Notes: generated by a model not told the origin, from the sequence alone. A stretch of 19,879 nt of DNA from JAVBSX01 sp031549565 (GCA_031549565.1 JAVBPO010000069.1:1-19879), one strand, 5' to 3'. Shown: positions 9,020 to 15,597, numbered from the stretch's first letter. Translations and numbers: made by a program.

Positions 9020-10210
9020 TTACGACTTGAGAAACTCGTCGATCAGGTCGAACGATTTTTCGAGCACATCCAAGCTGGTCGCAAACGACGCCCGAACGTA
9101 ACCTTCACACCCGAAGGAACTTCCCATGACCGTCGCGACGCATTTCTTTTCCAGCAGTTCGAGACACCACTGTTCGGAATTGTCGATCTGCACTCCGGCG
9201 TAGTTGCGTCCGAGGTGTTTTTTGACGTTGAAAAACGCGTAAAACGCCCCGCCCATCTCCGGGCAGGAAAGCCCGTCGATTCCGGCGATCCGCTGCTTGA
9301 CGTAATCGCGGCGTCGTGAAAACTCCTTGAGCATTTCGGCAACGCAGGTTTGATCCCCCTGAATCGCGGCCAAAGCGGCGTATTGGCTGATGCTGCACGG
9401 GTTCGACGTTTCCTGCGATTGCAGTTCCGCGATTTTTTTGGCGACCGCCGTCGGAGCAATGCTCCAGCCGACCCGCCAACCGGTCATGGAATACGTTTTA
9501 CTGACGCCGTTGATAATGATCGTCCGATCCTGAAGCCCCGGCCGGAGCGTCGGAAAGCTTGCGAACTTTTCATCGCCGTAAACGAGACGGTCGTAAATTT
9601 CATCCGAAACGACGCCGAGATCCTTTTCGATCACGATGTCGGCCAGTGCTTCGAGCTGTTCTCGCGAATACATCGTCCCGGTCGGGTTGGACGGATTACA
9701 CAGGAGCAACAGCTTCGTTTTCGGCGTAATCGCAGCCCGGAACGCGTCCGGCTTGAGCAGGAAGTTTTCGCTTTCCTTCGTTTCGACGATCACCGGCACA
9801 CCGCCGGCGAGCTTGATTTGTTCGGCATAAGAAACCCAGTAAGGAGCGGGAACGATTACTTCGTCGCCCGGATTGAGCACCGTCGTAAAGGCGTTATGCA
9901 AAGCGTGTTTGGCACCATTGGCGACGCCCACTTGGGCGGCGGCGTATTCGAGTCCGAATCGGGCTTTATACTCGACGACGACCGCGTTTTTCAGGTCCGG
10001 GATCCCGCTGGCGATCGTGTATTTGGTATGCCCGGCGTTCATCGCGGCGACGGCGGCGTCACAGATATGCTTCGGCGTCCCGAAGTCCGGCTCGCCGACG
10101 CTCAGATCGTAAACGGTTTTTCCCTGGGCCTTCAATTCCTTCGCCTTGGCCGCCATGGCCAAAGTCGCCGACGGTTCCATTGCCTGGACGAGTTTTGAGA
10201 TCGTAAACAT
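9020..10210 (-). CDS. aspC: Aspartate aminotransferase, class I (1-beta subgroup)
   Basis: A PLP enzyme that interconverts aspartate and 2-oxoglutarate with oxaloacetate and glutamate in the cytosol. It has 396 residues, as expected for prokaryotic subgroup 1-beta. Landmarks: SVGEPDFGTP at 37-46, NPSNPTG at 172-178 (Asn binding the PLP ring hydroxyl), SDEIYD at 202-207, the Schiff-base lysine K238 in NGVSKTYSMTGWRVGW, and the carboxylate-binding R373 in YVRASFATS. Some members of this subgroup also act on prephenate or arogenate, so strict aspartate specificity is not shown. The ATG follows a pyrimidine-rich leader on the coding strand (G-rich on the other strand) with no Shine-Dalgarno. It lies between the antitoxin gene (74 bp away) and hemA. 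The symbol is by function, not by orthology to the E. coli 1-alpha enzyme. Confidence 0.9.
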   Translation of the reverse strand: MFTISKLVQAMEPSATLAMAAKAKELKAQGKTVYDLSVGEPDFGTPKHICDAAVAAMNAGHTKYTIASGIPDLKNAVVVEYKARFGLEYAAAQVGVANGAKHALHNAFTTVLNPGDEVIVPAPYWVSYAEQIKLAGGVPVIVETKESENFLLKPDAFRAAITPKTKLLLLCNPSNPTGTMYSREQLEALADIVIEKDLGVVSDEIYDRLVYGDEKFASFPTLRPGLQDRTIIINGVSKTYSMTGWRVGWSIAPTAVAKKIAELQSQETSNPCSISQYAALAAIQGDQTCVAEMLKEFSRRRDYVKQRIAGIDGLSCPEMGGAFYAFFNVKKHLGRNYAGVQIDNSEQWCLELLEKKCVATVMGSSFGCEGYVRASFATSLDVLEKSFDLIDEFLKS

Positions 10211-10218
10211 TTAATTAA

Positions 10219-10252
10219 GGGAAAAGGGGAAAGGGGTGTAAGGGGAAAAGGG
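10219..10252 (+). repeat. G-rich mirror repeat / putative G-quadruplex before the aminotransferase gene
   Basis: Five G-runs (3, 4, 4, 4 and 3 G) separated by loops of 4, 3, 5 and 4 nt meet the usual rule for an intramolecular G-quadruplex. The outer halves, GGGAAAAGGGG (10219-10229) and GGGGAAAAGGG (10242-10252), are exact mirror images, which also suits triplex (H-DNA) formation. It lies 8 bp upstream of the start codon at 10210, separated from it by TTAATTAA. The G-rich strand is the template strand for that gene. Confidence 0.7.
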
Positions 10253-10284
10253 ATTGCGCTCGCTTACGCTTCCCGCTCTGTATT

Positions 10285-10524
10285 TCAGTTCAACTCCTTC
10301 TCACATTCGGAAATCGGGGTCTGTATTCCGGTTCGAATGGACTCTCTCATTCCGGGAACGGAGAGCAGGTAAAGGGTTTCCTGGACCGCGTTCCAATCGT
10401 CGGAGGAAATCAAAACCGCGCGGTGATTCGCCGAGGCGATCTGAACCGGTTGATGCGATTCGGCAATCTCGACGAGTATTTCCGAAAGCTGATTTTTTGC
10501 CGTTTCCGTTGAAAATGTAAGCAT
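10285..10524 (-). CDS. Phd/YefM-family antitoxin, toxin gene not present
   Basis: A short protein of 79 residues from the ATG at 10524 (a TTG two codons upstream is possible). The N-terminal half has the Phd/YefM fold signature: an initial beta strand (LTFST), then AKNQLSEILVEIAESHQPVQI, then HRAVLISSDDWNAVQETLYL. The C-terminal tail (MRESIRTGIQTPISECEKE) matches the toxin-binding arm of the family. These proteins bind their own promoter and neutralise RelE/YoeB/Doc-type toxins. The toxin gene normally follows directly, but only 74 bp of non-coding, repeat-like DNA lie before the aminotransferase gene, and nothing resembling a toxin is seen upstream either. It is therefore an orphan, possibly a remnant, an antidote to a toxin elsewhere, or a repressor. 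Confidence 0.75.
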   Translation of the reverse strand: MLTFSTETAKNQLSEILVEIAESHQPVQIASANHRAVLISSDDWNAVQETLYLLSVPGMRESIRTGIQTPISECEKELN

Positions 10525-10577
10525 GATCAATGATTCCGTATTACGTTTAGCGGCGTTTCCCTACCAGCAATCCACTC

Positions 10578-10583
10578 ATTATA
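10578..10583 (-). promoter_or_regulatory. Candidate -10 box for the antitoxin gene
   Basis: A perfect TATAAT on the minus strand (ATTATA on the plus). It would place a transcript start near 10570, about 46 nt before the ATG at 10524. The matching -35 position has only a weak hexamer, so an activator or self-repression is possible. The flanking 10531-10639 holds no gene I can see. Confidence 0.4.
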
Positions 10584-10639
10584 CTTGCGTGCAACACGGT
10601 TCCCAGTGGGTGTTTCGAGTAAATGCCCCACCGTTCTAA

Positions 10640-10807
10640 TTGTACTGTCTGACTTACGAAACCCGTTTTCGGGGGCAAGGCTTCAGGCTATAGGCTTCAG
10701 GCTTCAGAATAACAAGGAAGGGCCGACATCTGAAGCCTGAAGCCTGAAGCCTGTAGCGGATTCAAAGGGAATTCGAGTAAAAGGTCAGAATAAGTGAGAC
10801 AGTACAA
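10640..10807. mobile_element. MITE-like element with 17-bp terminal inverted repeats and CTAA flanks
   Basis: Left end TTGTACTGTCTGACTTA (10640-10656) and right end TAAGTGAGACAGTACAA (10791-10807) are inverted repeats matching at 16 of 17 positions. The same four bases, CTAA, flank both sides (10636-10639 and 10808-10811), as a target duplication would. The 168-bp element has no coding capacity and contains a heptamer-repeat hairpin (10680-10757) and a small CCCG-TTTT-CGGG stem. The right CTAA includes the nifS stop codon. A 4-bp YTAR duplication is known for IS5-group elements, so an IS5-like transposase is a possible mobiliser; none is in the window. The call rests on one copy. Confidence 0.6.
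10675..10757. repeat. Heptamer repeat copy B forming a long hairpin
   Basis: Left array of four 7-mers (AGGCTTC, AGGCTAT, AGGCTTC, AGGCTTC), a 24-nt loop, and a right array of TGAAGCC units. The arms 10680-10706 and 10731-10757 pair at 24 of 27 positions. The left array plus the tail ATAACAAGGAA is the same unit as copy A at 4018-4066. It is nested inside the inverted-repeat element at 10640-10807. Confidence 0.85.
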
Positions 10808-12007
10808 CTAATGGAAATGCGCTTCCCGAGGCATGCCGGCGGCGTAGTCCCAGTACGGGGAGAGGTGTCGCAGGCGGTCGATGATCGTCGGGAAAATCTC
10901 TAAAACTTTGTCGATTTCTTCTTGTGTCGTGTAACGGCTCAAGCTGAACCGAACCGAGCCGTGCATCGCGGTGAACGGGACGTTCATCGCCTTGAGAACG
11001 TGCGACGGTTCGAGCGAGCCGGACGTGCAGGCCGAGCCGCTGGATGCGCAGATTCCCACCTCGCTCAACTGGTACAGAATTCCTTCCCCTTCGACGAAAT
11101 GGCACGCGACGTTGAGCGTGTTCGGCATCCGCGGGGCGCCGGCACCGTTGACCTCGACGTACGGGATTCGTTCGATCAGCCCGTGTTCCAGGCGGTCCCG
11201 TAGCGATGCCATCCGCTCCATCTCCCGGTCGTGGTTCGCTTCGGCCAGTTCGATTGCCCGACTCATGCCGACGATGTACGGGACGTTTTCCGTGCCGCCG
11301 CGACGTCCGTTTTCCTGGTGCCCGCCGATCATGAACGTCCGGCACGGCGTTCCCCGACGGATGTAGATCCCGCCGACCCCTTTGGGTGCGTGGAACTTGT
11401 GCCCCGAAAATGACACCATATCGACGTGCCGGAATTCGCCGCGCATCCGGATCGGCAGCTTCGTAAACGACTGCGTGGCGTCGGTGTGAAAGAGGATCGA
11501 CGGGTTCGTTTCCTTGGCAATGCGGGCCAAGCGGTCGATCGGGAAGATGACACCAGTTTCGTTATTCGCGTGCATGATCGAAACGAGCAACGTGTCGGGC
11601 CGCAATGCACGGACGTATTCCCCCAAGTCGAGATTTCCGCTGCGATCGACGGACAGGTACGTGATCTCATAACCGGCCCGTTCGAGTTCGTGACAGACTT
11701 CGAGAATCGCCGGGTGCTCGACCGCGGTCGTGATGATGTGCTTGCGGTTCGGCTGGGCACGGACGGCGCCGAATAGCGCCATATTGTCGCTTTCCGTGGC
11801 GCAGGACGTGAACAAAATTTCCTTCGGCGACTGCGCATCGAGAAAGGTCGCGATTTTTTCCCGGGCCGTTTCGAGCGCATGCCGCGTTTGGATCGCCGGT
11901 TCGTACATGGAGCTCGGATTGAAGTACAGTTCCTCCAGATAGGGAAGAATCGCGTCCCGCACTTCCGGTGCGACCTGCGTCGTGGCGTTATTGTCGAGGT
12001 AAATCAT
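10808..12007 (-). CDS. nifS: NifS-type cysteine desulfurase
   Basis: A PLP enzyme that removes sulfur from cysteine as an enzyme-bound persulfide and supplies it to Fe-S cluster assembly or other thiolation pathways. It has 399 residues. Landmarks: N-terminal YLDNNATT at 3-10, the PLP-stacking H98 in VEHPA, HTDATQ at 174-179, the Schiff-base K204 in SFSGHKFHAPKG, GGTEN at 237-241 and the persulfide-forming C327 in SSGSACTSGS. The long insertion around the Cys loop puts it in group I (IscS/NifS). The C-terminus (RLRHLSPYWDY) resembles NifS rather than IscS. No scaffold gene (nifU or iscU) is adjacent. The start codon is 6 bp from a heptamer hairpin that fills the gap to moxR, and no Shine-Dalgarno is present. 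The stop codon abuts the MITE-like element. Confidence 0.93.
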   Translation of the reverse strand: MIYLDNNATTQVAPEVRDAILPYLEELYFNPSSMYEPAIQTRHALETAREKIATFLDAQSPKEILFTSCATESDNMALFGAVRAQPNRKHIITTAVEHPAILEVCHELERAGYEITYLSVDRSGNLDLGEYVRALRPDTLLVSIMHANNETGVIFPIDRLARIAKETNPSILFHTDATQSFTKLPIRMRGEFRHVDMVSFSGHKFHAPKGVGGIYIRRGTPCRTFMIGGHQENGRRGGTENVPYIVGMSRAIELAEANHDREMERMASLRDRLEHGLIERIPYVEVNGAGAPRMPNTLNVACHFVEGEGILYQLSEVGICASSGSACTSGSLEPSHVLKAMNVPFTAMHGSVRFSLSRYTTQEEIDKVLEIFPTIIDRLRHLSPYWDYAAGMPREAHFH

Positions 12008-12012
12008 GATTG

Positions 12013-12113
12013 AGGCTGTAGGCTATAGGCTGTAGGGAGTTGCTGTGAACGTTAGAGGCAATGAGGAGACTTGAATAATGATCCTACAGTCTACAGCCTC
12101 TAGCCTACAGCCT
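12013..12113. repeat. Heptamer repeat hairpin C between moxR and nifS
   Basis: Left arm of 7-mers AGGCTGT, AGGCTAT, AGGCTGT (12013-12036) and right arm 12090-12113 pair at 22 of 24 positions, with a 53-nt loop. An extra degenerate unit, ACAGTCT, extends the right array. The structure runs from 3 bp past the moxR stop to 5 bp before the nifS start, so it fills almost the whole 109-bp gap. The units differ from copies A and B (AGGCTGT instead of AGGCTTC) but share the AGGCT core and 7-bp period. Confidence 0.85.
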
Positions 12114-12116
12114 TCC

Positions 12117-13163
12117 TTAAGCGAATTTTTCGATCGGTGGTGTTGGGATCGTTTCGAGGAGTTTTTCGATGACCGCTTCGTTGGACATTCCTTCGGCCTG
12201 GGCCTGGACGTTCGTGCTGATCCGGTGCCGGAGAACCGGGATCGCGACGCTTTGAATATCGTCGATCGAAACGGAAAACCGCCCTTCCATCGCGGCGACC
12301 GCTTTGCCGCCGTGGATGAGATACTGCCCTGCCCGCGGACCGGCGCCCCAATCGACCAGCTCCTTCACCATCTTCGGAGCGGTCGGATCTTTCGGACGGG
12401 TTGCGCGAACCAAACGGGCCGCGTATTGTACGATATATTGGCTCACGGCGATACTTCCGACGAGTTTTTGCAAGTTGGAAACGACTTTGCCGTTCATGAT
12501 TTTGCGAATGTCCGTCTTTTCGCCCCGGGTCGTCGTCGCGAGAATCTTCTCTTCTTCTTCCAGCGTCGGGTAATCGATTTTGATATTGAACATGAACCGG
12601 TCGAGCTGCGCTTCCGGGAGCGGATAGGTCCCTTCCTGCTCGATCGGGTTCTGCGTCGCGATCGTGAAGAACGGGTCCGGCAGTTGATACGTCGTCTGCC
12701 CGACGGTGACTTCCCGCTCCTGCATTGCCTGGAGCAGGGCCGCTTGGGTTTTCGGCGGGGTCCGGTTGATTTCGTCGGCGAGCAGGATGTTCGTGAAAAC
12801 CGGTCCCTGGACGAAACGGAAATTTCGGCGTCCATGTTCGTCTTCGTCGAGAACGGTCGTGCCGGTAATGTCCGACGGCATGAGGTCGGGCGTGAATTGG
12901 ATCCGTTTGAAATCCATATCGAGAATTCTCGCGATCGTACTGACCATGAGAGTTTTCGCCAAGCCGGGCACCCCTTCGAGCAGGCAATGTCCTCGGGTAA
13001 AAATCGCCGCGAAAATCTGCTTGACGACCGCTTGTTGCCCGATGATGACCTTGCCGAGTTCATCCTGCATCAACCGGCAATGCTGTCCGAACTCCTGGAG
13101 CACATCGTTGAGGTTGCGGGTTCGCTGCCCGGGGGGCTGGTTCGAGGGAAATGTTTCGCTCAC
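12117..13163 (-). CDS. MoxR-family AAA+ ATPase
   Basis: A chaperone-like ATPase of the MoxR/RavA branch (AAA_3 plus AAA lid 2), thought to help mature protein complexes, often together with von Willebrand A partners. It has 348 residues from a GTG start. Landmarks: Walker A GVPGLAKT at 64-71, Walker B ILLADEINR with D130-E131, sensor 1 in TIATQNP (N172), the arginine-finger region PEAQLDRF and a C-terminal lid with WGAGPRAGQYL. MoxR genes are usually followed by a DUF58 gene and transglutaminase or VWA genes; here the downstream neighbour is nifS, so its usual partners are missing. No Shine-Dalgarno precedes the start. A good promoter candidate lies at 13242-13269. Confidence 0.92.
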   Translation of the reverse strand: MSETFPSNQPPGQRTRNLNDVLQEFGQHCRLMQDELGKVIIGQQAVVKQIFAAIFTRGHCLLEGVPGLAKTLMVSTIARILDMDFKRIQFTPDLMPSDITGTTVLDEDEHGRRNFRFVQGPVFTNILLADEINRTPPKTQAALLQAMQEREVTVGQTTYQLPDPFFTIATQNPIEQEGTYPLPEAQLDRFMFNIKIDYPTLEEEEKILATTTRGEKTDIRKIMNGKVVSNLQKLVGSIAVSQYIVQYAARLVRATRPKDPTAPKMVKELVDWGAGPRAGQYLIHGGKAVAAMEGRFSVSIDDIQSVAIPVLRHRISTNVQAQAEGMSNEAVIEKLLETIPTPPIEKFA

Positions 13164-13241
13164 GAGTGTACGCCGGTCGTAAGATGGGAATATCGAGGAC
13201 CGCTGCCCGAAAGACTCGGATTCAACGGGGAATTTCGACCA

Positions 13242-13269
13242 TTTTTACCGGCCCGGTTGCTTTTGTCAA
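13242..13269 (-). promoter_or_regulatory. Candidate sigma-70 promoter for moxR-nifS
   Basis: On the minus strand, a consensus -35 TTGACA (13264-13269), a 16-nt spacer and TAAAAA (13242-13247, 4 of 6 to TATAAT). Transcription would start near 13235, giving a leader of about 72 nt before the GTG at 13163. It is paired head-to-head with the promoter at 13340-13368. Confidence 0.5.
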
Positions 13270-13339
13270 TGCTCGATTTTCAGGGACGGGGTGAGATTCC
13301 CTTCGCTCCGTGTTGTTTTTGACGGTCAATTTGGTTCCC

Positions 13340-13368
13340 TTGCATTACGACGGCCCACCCGATAGAAT
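13340..13368 (+). promoter_or_regulatory. Candidate sigma-70 promoter for the FAD/NAD(P) reductase gene
   Basis: TTGCAT (13340-13345), a 17-nt spacer and TAGAAT (13363-13368). Transcription would start near 13375, about 64 nt before the ATG at 13439. This argues against the in-frame upstream ATG at 13310, which lies before the promoter. Confidence 0.5.
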
Positions 13369-13438
13369 GGTTTCGTTTGGGATAGTCGTCGAATCGACCG
13401 ACGGCTGCGGCGTACGAATTCAATGTCAAGCGAGGATC

Positions 13439-14275
13439 ATGTCGGACAACATCTATAAGCCGGAATTGATGGAAGTGTTGGAAGTGACCCGGCATACTGT
13501 CGACGTCAAATCGGTGAAAATCCGTTTTCAGGATAGCGAAAAGCAGAGGAATTTCTCCTTTCACGTCGGCCAATTCGGTTTGTACAGCGTTTTCGGAGTC
13601 GGCGAATCGACGTTTAACATCTGCTCCAGCTCCCACTGGAAAGACTTCTTCGAATTTTGCTTCCGCAAGACCGGTCGCGTGACCGAAGCAATGTGGGCCG
13701 TCGAGCCGGGAGACACGATCGGCTTTCGCGGGCCGTACGGCAATTGGTATCCGATGCAGGATTGGGAAGGCAAGGATCTCGTTTTCGTCGCTGGCGGAAT
13801 CGCGATGCCGCCGATCCGCTGCGCGATCTGGTTCGCGCTGGAAAATCGCGAAAAGTACGGCAAAATCACGATCGTCTACGGCGCCCGAACCGTCGGCGAT
13901 CTCGTTTTCCGCGACGATTTGGCCAAGTGGGCTGAATTTCCGAACGTCGAAGTGCTGCAAACCGTCGATCCCGGCGGGGAGACAGCCGACTGGAAGGGTA
14001 AAATCGGGTTCGTGCCGAAAATTCTCGAAGAAGCGAAATTCGACGCGCAAAACGCCGCCGCGTTGGTCGTCGGTCCGCCGATCATGATCAAATTTTCCCT
14101 GCCTGTGCTCGAAAAAGCGGGGATGAAGAACGCCGACATTTACACGAGCCTGGAAAACCGCATGAAATGCGGCGTCGGCAAATGCGGACGCTGCAACTGC
14201 GGCCCCGTCTACGTCTGCAAAGAAGGCCCGGTTTTCAACCTGGAGCAAATGAAAAAATTGCCGGATGATTATTAG
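13439..14275 (+). CDS. FAD/NAD(P)-binding [2Fe-2S] oxidoreductase subunit (HydG/AsrB-like)
   Basis: Resembles the electron-transfer subunit of cytoplasmic sulfhydrogenases (gamma), anaerobic sulfite reductase subunit B and the dihydroorotate dehydrogenase electron-transfer subunit: it moves electrons between NAD(P)H, FAD and a [2Fe-2S] cluster. It has 278 residues. A ferredoxin-reductase-type FAD barrel covers about 8-100 (FNICSS at 59-64 in the place of RxYSxxS), an NAD(P) domain about 110-230 (VAGGIAMPPIR at 117-127, then VYGAR) and a cysteine cluster C244, C249, C252, C260 at the C-terminus (CGVGKCGRCNCG). GAGG lies 3 nt before the ATG, a short spacing. No hydrogenase, sulfite reductase or heterodisulfide reductase partner is nearby, so the catalytic partner is unknown. 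Confidence 0.82.
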   Translation: MSDNIYKPELMEVLEVTRHTVDVKSVKIRFQDSEKQRNFSFHVGQFGLYSVFGVGESTFNICSSSHWKDFFEFCFRKTGRVTEAMWAVEPGDTIGFRGPYGNWYPMQDWEGKDLVFVAGGIAMPPIRCAIWFALENREKYGKITIVYGARTVGDLVFRDDLAKWAEFPNVEVLQTVDPGGETADWKGKIGFVPKILEEAKFDAQNAAALVVGPPIMIKFSLPVLEKAGMKNADIYTSLENRMKCGVGKCGRCNCGPVYVCKEGPVFNLEQMKKLPDDY

Positions 14276-14323
14276 ACGGCGGATTTCAGACGGCAGACGA
14301 CAGAAAATTTCCCGTCGTCTTGC
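14274..14323. repeat. Heptamer repeat D with small hairpin after the reductase gene
   Basis: The 7-mers AGACGGC, GGATTTC, AGACGGC and AGACGAC run from 14274 to 14301, beginning within the stop codon of the reductase gene. The last unit, AGACGAC, pairs with GTCGTCT at 14314-14320 across a 12-nt loop. No T-run follows, so it is not a standard terminator. The period and the leading AG match copies A-C, but the unit sequence is different. Confidence 0.6.
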
Positions 14324-14370
14324 TGGAGAATGTTTAAATCCCACGATTCCTTTAACCAACGAGTACCCTG

Positions 14371-15567
14371 ATGCACAATCGACGCGATTTTTTGAAACGG
14401 GCGGGCCTGTTGGGAGCCGCCGCGGTTGTTACGCAAACGACGTTCCCCTCGAAAAACGACGCCGGACTGGCCGCGGCCGAAGTGGTCGCGGATCCGCCGA
14501 AAACGTACACGGTCCAATTCGGGGACGTGATCAAGGAGATTCCGGCGAAGCGGGAAATTTCGATTCCCGACGTTGGGGAATTCCGCGTCCTCAAGGGGGA
14601 TTTTCATATCCACACGATGTTTTCCGACGGAACGATTTGGCCGCAGGAGCGAATTAGCGAAGCCGTCGGAAACGGCTTGGACGTGATCGCGATCACCGAC
14701 CACATCGAATATCGCCCTCACGTCGGCGGAAACGGTATCAAACTTCGCGATCGCAACGAAGATTACGACATCGCTTACGAAATGGCCAAGCCGGTCGCGG
14801 AGCGGGAAAACCTGCTTCTGATACGCGGAACGGAAATCACGAAATCGACGATGCCGCCGGGGCATTTCAATGCCCTGTTCCACCAGGAAACCGCTCCGAT
14901 CGCCGCCGAAGTCGCCGATGTCCGCAAAATGCTCGAAGCCGCCGTCCAACAAGGGGCGTTCATCTTGTGGAATCATCCCGGTTGGCAGGCTCCGAAAAGC
15001 GGCGGTATTGAAAACGGCGCCCCGATCCAATTTACGGACGTTCACGAAGGCTTTCGCAAAGACGGATTATTGCACGGCGTCGAATGTTTCAACCATTACG
15101 AATTTTACCCGAACGTTTGCGATTGGTGTGAGGAAAAAGAGCTGGCGATTTTTTCCAACAGCGACATCCACCGCAGCGAATTCGATACTTACGGCTCCCG
15201 CAATACGAAGCGGCCGATCACGTTGGTTCTCGCGAAAGAGAGGACTCTCGAATCGGTCAAGGACGCGTTTTTCGCCGGGCGAACCATCGCGTGGTTTGCC
15301 GATCGGATCGTCGGTCGCGAAAAATTCGTCAAGCCGCTGTTCGAATCCTGTGTCGCGATCGAGCGGCAAGGGGATAAATTGCTCTTCACCAACAAAAGCG
15401 ACATTCCGGTCCAAATGGAGTGGAACAAAACCGCCGTGGTCGTTCCGATCAGGGGAACGGCGGAGCTGAACGTCGGGATCTCACCAGATTTCAGCGAGCA
15501 TCCACTCCTTGCGGCCAACTGGCTTGTCGGGATGGATCGGCCTCTCCAGATTGTTACGATACCGTAG
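14371..15567 (+). CDS. Tat-exported PHP-domain metal-dependent hydrolase
   Basis: A secreted or periplasmic protein of 398 residues with a twin-arginine signal (RRDFLKRAG at 4-12, then a hydrophobic stretch to about residue 20). The PHP fold follows: HIH in DFHIHTMFSDG (H79, H81, D86), TDH at 109-111, E155 in RGTEIT, H165, H202 in WNHPGW and the pair D265-H267 in SDIHR, a full set for a multinuclear metal centre. Family members hydrolyse phosphoesters; the substrate here cannot be told. Tat export suggests the metals are loaded in the cytoplasm. Residues about 310-398 form a separate beta-rich tail. It starts 95 bp after the reductase gene, across repeat D, with no clear Shine-Dalgarno, and may share its transcript. 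Confidence 0.85.
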   Translation: MHNRRDFLKRAGLLGAAAVVTQTTFPSKNDAGLAAAEVVADPPKTYTVQFGDVIKEIPAKREISIPDVGEFRVLKGDFHIHTMFSDGTIWPQERISEAVGNGLDVIAITDHIEYRPHVGGNGIKLRDRNEDYDIAYEMAKPVAERENLLLIRGTEITKSTMPPGHFNALFHQETAPIAAEVADVRKMLEAAVQQGAFILWNHPGWQAPKSGGIENGAPIQFTDVHEGFRKDGLLHGVECFNHYEFYPNVCDWCEEKELAIFSNSDIHRSEFDTYGSRNTKRPITLVLAKERTLESVKDAFFAGRTIAWFADRIVGREKFVKPLFESCVAIERQGDKLLFTNKSDIPVQMEWNKTAVVVPIRGTAELNVGISPDFSEHPLLAANWLVGMDRPLQIVTIP

Positions 15568-15597
15568 CACGGCGCGGGGTCGGTAAAGGAGAAAAAT

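Noticed and set aside
10675..12113. CRISPR-like array from the regularly repeated 7-mers
   Set aside because: Units are 7 bp, directly adjacent, with no spacers and no cas gene.
12078..13322. Open frame of about 414 codons on the plus strand
   Set aside because: Antisense to moxR, which has all AAA+ motifs; the antisense product has no recognisable motif and its start falls in a repeat hairpin.
13310..13438. Upstream ATG at 13310 for the reductase gene
   Set aside because: The -10/-35 candidate lies downstream of it, and the extra 43 residues do not fit the family's N-terminus.
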